Shown here: positions 1-7,942 of the stretch, piece by piece
How the letters are laid out: every line of letters starts with the position of its first letter
How positions within the stretch are numbered: the first letter of the stretch is position 1
From: a virus
Length of the DNA stretch: 43,278 nucleotides
IMG/VR virus record: IMGVR_UViG_3300042865_000711
Span: 1-43,278 of that record
Reading direction: 5' to 3' (one strand)
The notes under the pieces: model-generated
Told to the model about the DNA's origin: nothing
Seen by the model: only the letters and a program-made list of their open reading frames with translations
Database searches by the model: none
Position numbers and translations under genes: made by a program

Positions 1-460
1 GCACGGCTTGTTGTGGCTGTTCGTCTGGCAATAGCTGAATGCCTGCTTTTTTCGCTTCAATTTCCGGGTTAAAGTCTTTGGCCCCAACCATATTTGCGGC
101 TTCGGCAATCATGCTGGGCGTTAAAGACTGTCCCGAATACTTGGTCCCGCGCATCATTGCCTTCACTGATGTAGATGGGTCGTTAGTGTATTGGGCTAAA
201 GCGTTGAAATCATCGGCCCCAGAATCTTTGGCCTGCTTAATCAAGCCGATGCCGATTCCAATTTGTGCCATCGGGTCAGAAAAGAATTTTTCTTTATCTT
301 GAATAAGCTGCTCTGGTACGCCCAATATGCCAAGGCGTCCAGCGCTGTTATAGCGCTGCCCAAACCCAAGCAAATCAGCGTAGCCAAGTGGACCCGTGGG
401 GTCGATGCCTGCTGCTTGCGCCTGCTCGGCAATGGTTGATCTAATTTTGTTTGGATTCAC
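1..460 (-). CDS. Virion protein, N-terminal part only (cut by window edge)
   Basis: The reading frame is open from a GTG start at 460 to the window edge, giving 153 residues of a longer protein. The start overlaps the stop of the upstream transglycosylase gene as GTGA, so translation is probably coupled. The visible part begins VNPNKIRSTIAEQAQ, is rich in Gln, Ala and Gly, and has one mildly hydrophobic stretch (MAQIGIGIGLIKQA). I recognise no domain. Its place after the internal virion proteins suggests a large internal or ejected virion protein, as in many podoviruses; that is inference from gene order. ATG-based calling would miss the true GTG start. Confidence 0.6.
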   Translation of the reverse strand, partial: MNPNKIRSTIAEQAQAAGIDPTGPLGYADLLGFGQRYNSAGRLGILGVPEQLIQDKEKFFSDPMAQIGIGIGLIKQAKDSGADDFNALAQYTNDPSTSVKAMMRGTKYSGQSLTPSMIAEAANMVGAKDFNPEIEAKKAGIQLLPDEQPQQAV

Positions 461-2319
461 TTTCGAGTCCTAATTTTTGATAGCAGTGCATCGTATTCAG
501 CCTGAAACTTGGCCTCGTCTATTGGTGTGCCTTTTTTCAAATCTGCATTATGCTTATCCATTAACCGTCTGAATTCAGAGGTTATTGTAGAACCGTCTGC
601 CCTTGATGGATTTTCTTGCAAGCTCGATTCAATCAGGGTTTTCATTGCATTCAGTTTGCCGCTGATTTTTTTTGCATCCCCGCCTCTAGCTGTGCGCGCT
701 GCCGTTAGCTGATCAATTTTCTGCTGCGCCGTTTCTATTTTTTTTCTATTGTTTTCTTTCATTCCATTTTTCAGGATTTCTTTTTCATTCTCTATGTATT
801 TATCTATCTGATCAAAAGGTAATTTGCTAAGTGGAATGGCCTCTTGCTTAGCTGGTGCGGCTTGAGGCTTGGCCCCGCTGTTTATGCCTGAAAGAATATC
901 GTTAATGGGGGCTTGCATGGCCTTGCGCCCTTCGGCTGATGTAGCGCCCTTGTACCTCATTAACGCTTCGTTGTAGTCCCCGCCTGATTGCTTCAAATAC
1001 CCAGAAAATAACTTGGCGGCATACGGCAATGCCTTTTCAGGGTTCATCGCATCTTCCATGCTGATCTGCCCTGCCTTGTCTCCAATGTTGCTTTTGTAAA
1101 TCTGGGCCACGCCAAAGGCAACACCGTTTGATGCGCTGGGGTTGAAGCTGGATTCGCTCCCGATCAACCGTTTGAACACGGTCGGATCTACGTTGTTTTG
1201 CCGTGCTGCTGATTCAATCGTTGAATTGAATGCTGGTGTAGCGTTGTCGTATTGCGCGGCCCTTGGCGTCGTGTTTGCAGGGATTGATTGAGCATCGAAA
1301 GGCGCTGGGTTTGTGTCGTATTCACTATTGTTTCCATCGCGCCCGTATGTGGAGCCATACGCCCCAGCTTGCTTTTTAACACCGATAATTCCTGCCTCCA
1401 GCTCTGCTTTTGTGCGCTCAAGCTGGGTTCGCAAACCATATTCCGCATTCTGCGCTCGCATTTCCTCATTAGTTTGATAGGTTTTTAGGCTCATTTTGTT
1501 TTTTGTTTCTTGCGCGTCAACTGCAACCCTTGATTTTGCAGCTTCAGCCAATTGCCTGCGCTCTTCAATCAGTTTGTACTGGTTATTGGTCTTGTTTAGA
1601 ATGTCGCCCACCCATGCCGCCGCCTCGTTGCGGTCAATGGTAATTTTGTTTTTCCCGTCTGGCATAACGCGGGTGTAGGTGCCATGATCATTGGCTATCA
1701 ACGGGTTGCCCTTCATGATGCCGTTTTTGATCAGGCCGTTGAATGCTTCGTCGGGCGCGATGGTAGCAAGTTGGTTTGCCTCCAGCATAGATTCCTTGAC
1801 AACCATCTGTCGAAGGGCTGCTCGTGCACGCGGCGATGCAAGCATTGGTTCGATTGCTTTCAGTCGCTCCATCTGAGTCATAGGCCGCGCTGCTGGGCGC
1901 GTGCTGGGTGGCCGTTGTGCGTTTTTCACCGCGTTAATGGGCGCGGTGGGGTCGGGCATTAACTTGCCCTCACTGGTCACAATTTCAGGGTTCTGCTGCT
2001 CTGGTTGTGCATCCCCCTCAGTGGTCACGGGTTGGTCTGCGTACCCAGTGCCAAGCGATTCAAGGGCTCTTTGAATTTCCTGCTGGCCCTCAAAGTCCCC
2101 CACTCTTTCGCGGCTAATAAGCGCCTTTTCTAAATTTTCCTGATTAATTCGGTCAATTTCCATGCCCTGCGTGGCGGCTGTCTTGTCCAGCGCGTAGGCA
2201 TTCTCGACTATTTTTTGGGCGCTAGAAAATTGCTTATCAGCCTCTCTCACTGCTGATGTTGCTAAGTCGTAATTATCGGTAAACCCGTCGCGTAAATTCC
2301 AATTATTTCCAGTTGCCAT
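457..2319 (-). CDS. Internal virion protein with lytic transglycosylase (SLT) domain
   Basis: A 620-residue protein. Residues about 366-475 look like a soluble lytic transglycosylase domain: the catalytic glutamate should be E389 in GSESSFNP, followed by the family-typical Gly-to-Gln block AFGVAQIYKS (about 401-410) and an ALMRYKGAT segment. Such domains cut peptidoglycan glycan strands and are carried in phage particles to help DNA cross the cell wall. The N-terminal half is Gln/Ala/Glu-rich and probably helical; residues 480-600 contain more predicted helices. The ATG overlaps the stop of the 333-residue gene as TAATG, and the gene ends in a GTGA overlap with the next, so this is a tightly coupled late operon. 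The domain call is firm; the assignment as ejected protein is inference. Confidence 0.8.
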   Translation of the reverse strand: MATGNNWNLRDGFTDNYDLATSAVREADKQFSSAQKIVENAYALDKTAATQGMEIDRINQENLEKALISRERVGDFEGQQEIQRALESLGTGYADQPVTTEGDAQPEQQNPEIVTSEGKLMPDPTAPINAVKNAQRPPSTRPAARPMTQMERLKAIEPMLASPRARAALRQMVVKESMLEANQLATIAPDEAFNGLIKNGIMKGNPLIANDHGTYTRVMPDGKNKITIDRNEAAAWVGDILNKTNNQYKLIEERRQLAEAAKSRVAVDAQETKNKMSLKTYQTNEEMRAQNAEYGLRTQLERTKAELEAGIIGVKKQAGAYGSTYGRDGNNSEYDTNPAPFDAQSIPANTTPRAAQYDNATPAFNSTIESAARQNNVDPTVFKRLIGSESSFNPSASNGVAFGVAQIYKSNIGDKAGQISMEDAMNPEKALPYAAKLFSGYLKQSGGDYNEALMRYKGATSAEGRKAMQAPINDILSGINSGAKPQAAPAKQEAIPLSKLPFDQIDKYIENEKEILKNGMKENNRKKIETAQQKIDQLTAARTARGGDAKKISGKLNAMKTLIESSLQENPSRADGSTITSEFRRLMDKHNADLKKGTPIDEAKFQAEYDALLSKIRTRK

Positions 2320-3320
2320 TATGCGTTTCCAATGTTATTTAATGGGTCACTTAGATTATTTATTGAACTATTATTGTATCCAGCGTCACCCCCTACAAAT
2401 CCGTTGCTTGTTTGATCAAGTGTGTTTTGAATCATGTACTGGTCAAAGCTAGAATCTAGGCCCTGCAAGTTTTGCGGTGGCCCCATGAAAGATGTGGCGG
2501 TAGTGTTGGCTGTGTTGCCTAAATTTATAGCACTTCCTACGTTTGCACCCATACCACGAAATGACAGCGCTTCTTGGGTGCTGATGCCTTGCAAGGTTTG
2601 CGCGGTGCTGTTGACGGCCTGAATAAATCCACCGTAAGGGTTGATGTTCGCGGCTTGGTTGGTGGCCACTTGTGCGCCATTCAATGCTGCGCGTGCATCG
2701 CCCAGCCCACCTCGGCCAAATTTCAAAACCTCTGCCAATTCTCCACGCGCTGCTGCAAGTCGAGTTTCATACAGCACCCGTTCTTTTTGAAAGGCTTGCT
2801 CTACCTGAGCTGAGATTTCTCTCGCTTGGTCGGATGCAAGTTTGGCCAGCGCTTCGCATTGCGCAGCCATGCAACTGACGGGGTAGCATTGCATTACTTT
2901 TCGCTTGGCCTCCGTGTACTGGCGCACCACGGATGCGGTTATGCGAAGCCGAATTGAATTGTAATCAGGCTCTGGAATGGTCAATCGCTGAACTGCTAGG
3001 GCCAACTGAGCATCTTCTTGGGGAATTTGCTTGGTAAATTGGCCGAACAATTGACCACTGCGCGACAGTTCAATATTTGAAATATTGTCTAGGCGGTTTT
3101 GGGCTTGCTTAGCGGTTTCATATTGCTTGTCGGCAAAGTAGTATTGAGCTAAGAGCTGCAATCCTGCAATGATGTTGCGGACCGTGTTGGTGTCTTGCAC
3201 GGCTGCAAAGAATCGGCAAGCGTAATAGGCTTGCGCCCCTGCTTGGTTCCACTTGTCCCACGTTCCCGCTGTTGGTGGGGCTGTGCATGGTTCTTGTCTA
3301 TCGGGTGGCATTGAAGACAT
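2319..3320 (-). CDS. Probable internal virion protein, helical
   Basis: A 333-residue protein with an AGAGG ribosome site 6 nt before the ATG. The first 70 residues contain a Trp/Tyr/Phe-rich part (GTWDKWNQAGAQAYYACRFF). Residues 90-210 are strongly helical with many Ala, Glu, Gln and Arg. The last third is rich in Asn, Gly and Ser with little charge and looks disordered. No enzyme motif is visible. Its place between the small Cys-rich protein and the transglycosylase, and this composition, fit the mid-sized internal core proteins of podoviruses. I do not recognise a named family, so the role is inferred from position. Confidence 0.55.
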   Translation of the reverse strand: MSSMPPDRQEPCTAPPTAGTWDKWNQAGAQAYYACRFFAAVQDTNTVRNIIAGLQLLAQYYFADKQYETAKQAQNRLDNISNIELSRSGQLFGQFTKQIPQEDAQLALAVQRLTIPEPDYNSIRLRITASVVRQYTEAKRKVMQCYPVSCMAAQCEALAKLASDQAREISAQVEQAFQKERVLYETRLAAARGELAEVLKFGRGGLGDARAALNGAQVATNQAANINPYGGFIQAVNSTAQTLQGISTQEALSFRGMGANVGSAINLGNTANTTATSFMGPPQNLQGLDSSFDQYMIQNTLDQTSNGFVGGDAGYNNSSINNLSDPLNNIGNA

Positions 3321-3323
3321 TTT

Positions 3324-3857
3324 TTACCTCTGCATGTTTCTGTCAGCATCCATGCAATAACCCTTTTCGCCGTTTGTCGAATAGGCCATGCACTTGGATG
3401 TAATACACTTTGAGCCAGCGTGCGGCCCACCGCTTGAGCTTCGGTTTGCGCTTGTGATGGCAATGGTGCAACCAGAAATATTCCCGCTCCAAGAACCTTT
3501 TACGGGTGTGTTTTCAGGTCGCGCATTGGGGCACCATTGACCCTCCATCTCTGAGTCGGGCTCGGTGCTTCTTGCGTTCATATTGTCGTCAAGCTTGGAA
3601 CAGTCGCCGTCTGTACCGCTTAGCTTACGCCACCACACGCACCTGTCACTAATGCAAAGTGCCTTTGGGTGTGGGTCGCCTGAACTTGTCCGGTTAACCA
3701 CAGTGGCGGCAACCATTTTCCCTTGGGTCTGATACACGCTTACCAAGCCAAAAATATTGGTATCTCGCCAGTCACCGGAAAAGCTGCACTCTTGCACATC
3801 GCTCTCAGGCAAAGCAAAAGGGCACCAGCGGCTTTCCGCTTCTGATTTGGTCATCAT
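3324..3857 (-). CDS. Cys-rich protein with two tandem copies of a WCPxA...GxC module
   Basis: A 177-residue protein built of two copies of about 80 residues. Copy one runs from RWCPFALPES to TDGDC and copy two from QWCPNARPEN to EKGYC. Each has the order WCP, a second Cys in a beta-rich middle, an SSG(D/G)PH turn, KxxCIxxxCxxW/Y, then a Gly-x-Cys close. Regular Cys spacing in each half suggests a small metal-binding or disulfide knuckle, like single-copy Cys knuckles common in small phage proteins. The start overlaps the stop of the 124-residue gene (ATGATGA) and the gene sits among virion genes. The module duplication is plain in the sequence; the role is unknown. Confidence 0.55.
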   Translation of the reverse strand: MMTKSEAESRWCPFALPESDVQECSFSGDWRDTNIFGLVSVYQTQGKMVAATVVNRTSSGDPHPKALCISDRCVWWRKLSGTDGDCSKLDDNMNARSTEPDSEMEGQWCPNARPENTPVKGSWSGNISGCTIAITSANRSSSGGPHAGSKCITSKCMAYSTNGEKGYCMDADRNMQR

Positions 3858-4228
3858 GGCGCAATTTCCAAAACGTGGCCGTTGCTCAGGTCTACCAGCA
3901 TGGCAAATCCTTGTTGTCCGATGAATGGATTGATCACAGGATAGTAAGCCGCCATGCCCACTATCTGGGTTTCATCGCGTGCCACGATTACGCGCACTAC
4001 AGTTCCAAGCGACATTTTCAGCATTTCATAATGCGCTTTTTGTCCGGTGGCTTGTTCAAAGAACGCAACTACTTCATCTAGGTTTTTGGTTTCTTCAACA
4101 GTGGGCCTGTAAATATCATGTACCCATGTTATCGATTTTCCATCGTCTGATTTCTCGGGCTTGCACCAGCATTCAGCGCTTCGCTCGTGCTCTTTTTTAT
4201 CTTGCGGTATCAGGTGAAATTCGCTCAT
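3854..4228 (-). CDS. Small virion-operon protein, unknown
   Basis: A 124-residue protein overlapping both neighbours by 4 nt (ATGA type), so it is translated within the tail and internal-virion operon. The N-terminus has a CWCKPEKSDDGKSITWVH stretch, a Cys/Trp/His pattern seen in many small phage proteins. The second half, from VVRVIVARDETQIVGMAAYY, has the look of a beta-strand pair ending in a Gly-rich turn and slightly recalls acetyltransferase-like small internal virion proteins. That resemblance is weak and I do not rely on it. Confidence 0.45.
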   Translation of the reverse strand: MSEFHLIPQDKKEHERSAECWCKPEKSDDGKSITWVHDIYRPTVEETKNLDEVVAFFEQATGQKAHYEMLKMSLGTVVRVIVARDETQIVGMAAYYPVINPFIGQQGFAMLVDLSNGHVLEIAP

Positions 4229-5841
4229 TGTTGTTGTCCTAGTGCTAAATTGCGTACACTTTGGCCAAGTGAGTAAGTGCTCACTTCCCCAGTAGTTTCA
4301 ATTTCAAATTGCCAATGCGTACCGGAATGGGTATTCAAACGCATTGGCCTATTGTTTGCTGCAATGTCAGTGTCCACTAACTCATTGTCGCACCAGTGGC
4401 GAATAGTTGCAGGCTCAAAGTCTCCCTCGATCTTGTAGGCAGTGAAGGCGGTCCATGCCGTGGTATCAAGGTCGCTTGATTTCCATCGCAGCGTCAAAAA
4501 TTCGTCACCTTCGTTCCACCAGTAAACGCCATCGACCATTAGGAGGTACAGCTCATCATGGTGTGAGCGGTACAGAGATTTTGGTTTGGAGCCTAGGTTG
4601 ATGGTTACTAAGTCAATCAGGCCCTGCTTGTCATAAGTTTGGTCTGGTATGCGCAGGCGAAAACCTATTTTGTCTGTAAACCCGTAATAGCATCCATCGT
4701 GCACCTCGCCTATCATTGTTTCCGGTGCAATTTCACGCCATTGCCCCTGTGTGAAAAAGTCGCGGGTCAACAACATGGTTTGCATGTTGGGCGAAATCAT
4801 CAGTAAACCGTCTTGCGTGGCCCAGATAGCATGCTCATTGTGAATGGCCATGGAGCGCACTGATGCAATGGGGTGAGAGTCGTCATGCTCTATGACAGCA
4901 TGGCACCCCATCATGTTGCATTCTTTGGGCCGAATAATTGCAGGCCGTCCATCAGTCGCCACGAAGCCCACGGATTTTCCAACAATCAAAGCCTTGGGGT
5001 AGCCGTGGATGCGGTGCCTAAATCGCTGTGGCCATGCGTGCGGGTGGTTTTTGATTGAAAATGCAATGTACTCCCCACTTAGCCCCGCCAATTCGCCCGA
5101 TTGCCAATATTGCAATTGTTGCAAATTATCAGGCGGCGCATCAAAGTCTTCGCTGTCTAGTTCGTCGCTCAAAAAATCGCGGTTGTCGGTGAATGACCCC
5201 ACACCAGCATCCACTTCGCCAATGTAAAAATACCCGCTAAACCCACTTTTTCCAGAAATATCAGGGCTCTGTTCGCTTGCGTAAATTTGGACTTTGGTAA
5301 TGCCGTATTCCGCGGGGAACGAGGTTGGAAGAGTTAAGTTCACAGGGGTCATTGAGTTGACCTCTATAAAATTACTCTCTGGGCTTGGTGCGCTGTTTTG
5401 GTTAAACTTGTTTACCAGCCTTATCTTGTAGCTTCGCAGTTGGCGGCTGTGGTCTGTGTACTCGAATGGTTTTAAACCCGCTGTAGGGGTGGCTGTAGGG
5501 GCTGCAATGGGGCATGGAAACCCTAAGCGCGTCCAGTTGCCTGCGCATGCGTCTGATTCGCTTGCAAGTGCAGGCCATGGCATGATGTTTGTCGATGCAA
5601 ACAAGCCGCAGTTGATTTGCATATCAACCACTTGGGCGTTGCAGTTTTGGCTAACTATCTCGCAGCAAGTTTTAAATAGATATTCGCCCGTCTTAGAACT
5701 GAGCTTGCGCGGTTTTCTAAAAGGCATTAAAGACCCACGCGACAGGTCCACATTCTCCGCAACCACTGCCATTTGTCTGGCTAGGTTGTGCGGCTTAACG
5801 CGGGGGGCAATCCCTGCAAAATTTGTAATGCGGATGGTCAT
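4225..5841 (-). CDS. Tail nozzle / tail tubular protein B-like
   Basis: A 538-residue protein. The N-terminus (ITNFAGIAPRVKPHNLARQM, then AxNVDLSRGSLMPFRKP) matches the opening typical of podovirus tail nozzle or tail tubular B proteins, where an NF-G-xxPRV block is followed by A-N-x-x-L-x-x-G-x-L-x-P. The rest is beta-rich with many Trp and Tyr and repeated short strands such as ASVRSMAIHNEHAIWAT, consistent with a beta-propeller. It is the first gene of the nozzle and internal-virion unit. Its ATG lies 7 nt after a TAAAAT -10 box with no room for a ribosome site, so the message is expected to be leaderless. It is rich in cysteine for a tail protein. Fold assignment is by pattern only. Confidence 0.6.
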   Translation of the reverse strand: MTIRITNFAGIAPRVKPHNLARQMAVVAENVDLSRGSLMPFRKPRKLSSKTGEYLFKTCCEIVSQNCNAQVVDMQINCGLFASTNIMPWPALASESDACAGNWTRLGFPCPIAAPTATPTAGLKPFEYTDHSRQLRSYKIRLVNKFNQNSAPSPESNFIEVNSMTPVNLTLPTSFPAEYGITKVQIYASEQSPDISGKSGFSGYFYIGEVDAGVGSFTDNRDFLSDELDSEDFDAPPDNLQQLQYWQSGELAGLSGEYIAFSIKNHPHAWPQRFRHRIHGYPKALIVGKSVGFVATDGRPAIIRPKECNMMGCHAVIEHDDSHPIASVRSMAIHNEHAIWATQDGLLMISPNMQTMLLTRDFFTQGQWREIAPETMIGEVHDGCYYGFTDKIGFRLRIPDQTYDKQGLIDLVTINLGSKPKSLYRSHHDELYLLMVDGVYWWNEGDEFLTLRWKSSDLDTTAWTAFTAYKIEGDFEPATIRHWCDNELVDTDIAANNRPMRLNTHSGTHWQFEIETTGEVSTYSLGQSVRNLALGQQQ

Positions 5842-5876
5842 ACCCGCATTTTACAATCTGCTTAAATTTTAGGCAA
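5839..5876 (-). promoter_or_regulatory. Late promoter with 17-bp palindrome, leaderless start
   Basis: On the minus strand: -35 TTGCCT (5876-5871), 17-bp spacer, -10 TAAAAT (5853-5848), then 6 nt and the ATG at 5841. A 17-bp inverted repeat, TGCCTAAAATTTAAGCA (5875-5859), covers the -35 box and most of the spacer. The same palindrome recurs at the promoters of 8908, 15431, 30657 and 33099, which makes it a likely operator. Confidence 0.65.
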
Positions 5877-5885
5877 TTTAAGTTG

Positions 5886-6152
5886 TCAGCAAAACAAATC
5901 GCGTGTATATGAATCGCTTTCTGGTTTGGCTTCTTGCGCCTGTTTTGCGGCTTTCAATTCTTTGCGCCAGATGTCAATTCTTACCAATGGACGCTCTGGG
6001 TCATTGAAATCAATCTTGTAGTCGTGGCCTTGGAGGCGCATACCGCCGTAATGTCTAGCAACACTTAGCTGCGTATCAAGCCAACCATAGATTTTTTCGG
6101 GCGCTGGCGGTGCAGGCGGTTGATCTAAGTCGATTCCCAGCACAATGGTCAT
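5886..6152 (-). CDS. Small hypothetical phage protein
   Basis: An 88-residue protein starting at the ATG that overlaps the previous stop (ATGA), with GGAAAGGAC as ribosome site. A longer frame extends upstream, but that part only mirrors the Ala-rich repeat of the neighbouring gene. The sequence has a Pro-rich start (DQPPAPPAPEK), then YGWLDTQLSVARHYGGM and PLVRIDIWRKELKAAKQAQE, ending in a charged tail. I do not recognise a family. Coupled to the Ala-rich gene upstream, it is probably co-expressed with it. Confidence 0.55.
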   Translation of the reverse strand: MTIVLGIDLDQPPAPPAPEKIYGWLDTQLSVARHYGGMRLQGHDYKIDFNDPERPLVRIDIWRKELKAAKQAQEAKPESDSYTRDLFC

Positions 6153-6688
6153 GGAATGTCCTTTCCAATTTCTGAACAAATACGACAAAGTTCTTCTTTT
6201 TGCGCGGCCCGTGCTGCTTCCCATGCTGCGGACCCTGCTGCCCCTGCTGCCTCTGATGCGGCCCGTGCTGCCTCTGCTGCCCCTGCTGCTGCCCATGCTG
6301 CTGCCCATGCTACCCGTGCTGCTTCACTTGCTGCCCCTGCTGCTGCCCATGCTACCCGTGCTGCGACCCGTGCAGCTTTTAGCTCTTCATCCGTGGCCCT
6401 CCCATTTGCGTAGGCCTCGGCCACGTCAAGCACGGCCAGCGATCGCTGGTCTTTCATTAGATGTTGCACCTGTCGGGCGCACCAAACGGCATAAAGTCTG
6501 ATTTTTTTTTCGTGACCCTTGACTGCCCGCAGGCACCAAAGCGCATCATCGAGGCCGTTTGAATCTAGTATCGTCAAAATAGCCAACGGCTCGTCGTCCG
6601 CTTCCTTCTTGCCCAGATGCTTCAAGAGCTTGACCCAGCCCTTTTCACATGGGGATTTTTTGCGGATAGCGTTTAAGGTGGTTTCCAT
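6149..6688 (-). CDS. Ala-rich repeat protein, paralogue of 36877-37518
   Basis: A 179-residue protein in three parts. A conserved N-terminal domain (about 1-108) has PCEKGW, LLKHLGK, ILDSNGLDDALWCLRAV and WCARQVQHLMKD. A low-complexity block follows (about 110-160), made of Ala-Ala-x-Ala units with Trp, Arg, Gly and Ser. A short conserved end is QKEELCRICSEIG. The paralogue at 36877-37518 shares both ends but has a longer Ala block, so the repeat has expanded or contracted. The layout (RLxAxWCARQV, then DVAExxAxGxATDEELxAAR, then Ala repeats) resembles a widespread group sometimes labelled putative immunity (Imm5-like); function is unproven. The ribosome site is CCGGAG before AAAAAATG, shared with three other accessory genes. 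Confidence 0.6.
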   Translation of the reverse strand: METTLNAIRKKSPCEKGWVKLLKHLGKKEADDEPLAILTILDSNGLDDALWCLRAVKGHEKKIRLYAVWCARQVQHLMKDQRSLAVLDVAEAYANGRATDEELKAARVAARVAWAAAGAASEAARVAWAAAWAAAGAAEAARAASEAAGAAGSAAWEAARAAQKEELCRICSEIGKDIP

Positions 6689-6745
6689 TTTTTCTCCGGT
6701 TAATGCAATGCGCCAAATTCTACAACAAAAAAATTAACAAATATT

Positions 6746-6782
6746 TTTTAAAGTTGGAATTTATTGTGTATGATATGCGTAC
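6746..6782 (+). promoter_or_regulatory. Promoter for leaderless RHH gene
   Basis: A -10 box TATGAT at 6769-6774 lies 8 nt before the ATG at 6783. The -35 side is AT-rich without a clear hexamer (TTAAAG at 6748 with 15-bp spacing is the best by eye). No Shine-Dalgarno sequence fits between the -10 box and the ATG, so the message should start at or next to the start codon. The region is shared with the divergent Ala-rich gene. Confidence 0.4.
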
Positions 6783-6905
6783 ATGAAACGCACAAACCTA
6801 TATCTACCAATTGCCCTACTTGCGCGCCTAAAAGAAAAGGCGCAACAAACAGGGTACTCTGTAAGTGAGCTTGTTCGTCAAGCGATTGAAAAATTCTTGA
6901 AATAA
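6783..6905 (+). CDS. Ribbon-helix-helix (CopG/Arc-type) DNA-binding protein
   Basis: A 40-residue protein. It opens with a short beta strand, KRTNLYLPIALLARL, followed by helix KEKAQQTG, the turn YSVSELVRQAI and a final helix EKFLK. This is the classic single-domain ribbon-helix-helix plan: strand, helix A, S-x-S-E-L-V-R turn, helix B. Such proteins bind operator DNA as dimers through the paired N-terminal strands. It is the first gene of the plus-strand island at 6.78-10.2 kb and is read from a leaderless message. It may autoregulate or control the island; the target is not visible. Short length makes it easy to miss in annotation, but the domain match is good. Confidence 0.75.
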   Translation: MKRTNLYLPIALLARLKEKAQQTGYSVSELVRQAIEKFLK

Positions 6906-6914
6906 ACAGAAGCA

Positions 6915-7382
6915 ATGATGTCTGAAAAAAATACAATCCATCCAAAAGTTGCAAAAGCAGATGCCGCATATCAGGAGGCAGAAGAAATGGAAGTCAAGGC
7001 AGAAGAAAAACGCAGCTATACCTATGAAGATAAATTGAAACACGTTAATCAATTTTTGGCCGCAAAAGAACGGGGCGATTCAGAAGAAATAGCTAGGTTA
7101 AACAGGGTTATTCAGTCAATTGATATGTCCATAGATATGGCAGCAATGGAAAGTTTCAGAAAAAGCAAGATAAGGGAGGAGGCTCAGCGGGCTGCAATAA
7201 GTTTGCGTTATGCAATTGAGGCTTCAAAAAAGGCACTGGCATTGGCAAATGACAATCTTGCAGGCTGCAAAGACGATCTAAAAGAGGCCAAAGAATTATT
7301 AAAATCCGCACGAAATAAAGTGCTTGAAGCCGAGGAAAAAAAGCGCATAGCCCTGCTCGATTATGAGCAGCTTACAAAGTAA
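6915..7382 (+). CDS. Coiled-coil protein, unknown
   Basis: A 155-residue protein, nearly all helix: repeated Glu/Lys/Ala/Leu with heptad-like spacing from KVAKADAAYQEAEEMEVKAE to the end, and only one Cys. It starts 9 nt after the RHH stop; the first ATG is followed directly by a second, and the ribosome site is weak (AGAAG). It looks like a coiled-coil accessory or scaffold-like protein. It is probably transcribed with the RHH gene. Function unknown. Confidence 0.5.
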   Translation: MMSEKNTIHPKVAKADAAYQEAEEMEVKAEEKRSYTYEDKLKHVNQFLAAKERGDSEEIARLNRVIQSIDMSIDMAAMESFRKSKIREEAQRAAISLRYAIEASKKALALANDNLAGCKDDLKEAKELLKSARNKVLEAEEKKRIALLDYEQLTK

Positions 7383-7395
7383 CTAAGGAGAAATA

Positions 7396-7923
7396 ATGGA
7401 TAAAGACGAAGCATTACGCAAGGCGTTGGAGGCATTGACGCCATTTAGCACTCCAAATTGGGCTGGGACTGGTGTTGATAAAGCCAATGAAGCCATCACC
7501 GCCATCAATCAAGCCCTTGCAGCACCTGTGCAGGGGCCTGTGGCGCAATCACTAAAGGATGCTGTGTTCACAGTGCTGGAGGGGTTTACGCTTCCGCATG
7601 ATGTGCGAAAGATTCTCGAAGCCGCTTACTACACCACCCCACCCGCAGCACCTGTGCCGATGACGATAGAACAGCGAAAAGAACTTATCAAACAAGAATG
7701 CAGATACACATCAGAGGCGGCAACTGATGATCATCACTGCCTGATTCAAGCCGCAGAGAAGTTTCACGGCATCACTGCCCACGGCATTAATGAGCAGCCC
7801 ATGAAAACTTTTATAGAATACGCAAAGTTTTTACTGTCGGTAATGGCAGTAATGTTTTTTGCAGGCTCTCTGCTTGCAATTTTTATTGAGGTAATTGTGC
7901 GCATTGCACCATATTTGCATTAA
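7396..7923 (+). CDS. Mosaic phage accessory protein with C-terminal membrane segment
   Basis: A 175-residue protein with ribosome site AAGGAG. It opens with MDKDEALRKALEAL and continues with AITAINQALAAPVQ, the same module that opens the minus-strand gene at 35126-35887. A middle block (MTIEQRKELIKQ ... HHCLIQAAEKFHGI) resembles another module that circulates in phages. The end (about 146-172) is one hydrophobic helix, LLSVMAVMFFAGSLLAIFIE, so the protein is likely anchored in the host membrane. This looks like assembly from interchangeable cassettes. The function of each module is unknown. Confidence 0.5.
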   Translation: MDKDEALRKALEALTPFSTPNWAGTGVDKANEAITAINQALAAPVQGPVAQSLKDAVFTVLEGFTLPHDVRKILEAAYYTTPPAAPVPMTIEQRKELIKQECRYTSEAATDDHHCLIQAAEKFHGITAHGINEQPMKTFIEYAKFLLSVMAVMFFAGSLLAIFIEVIVRIAPYLH

Positions 7924-7942
7924 TTTTTTAAAGGAGTATGAA

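Noticed and set aside
3854-4228. GNAT acetyltransferase
   Set aside because: Only a loose likeness in one strand-turn segment; no acetyl-CoA loop (Q/RxxGxG/A) is visible.
6153-6308. N-terminal extension of the 88-residue gene
   Set aside because: Those residues are Gly/Ser/Arg shadows of the overlapping Ala repeat; the ATG at 6152 has a ribosome site and ATGA overlap.
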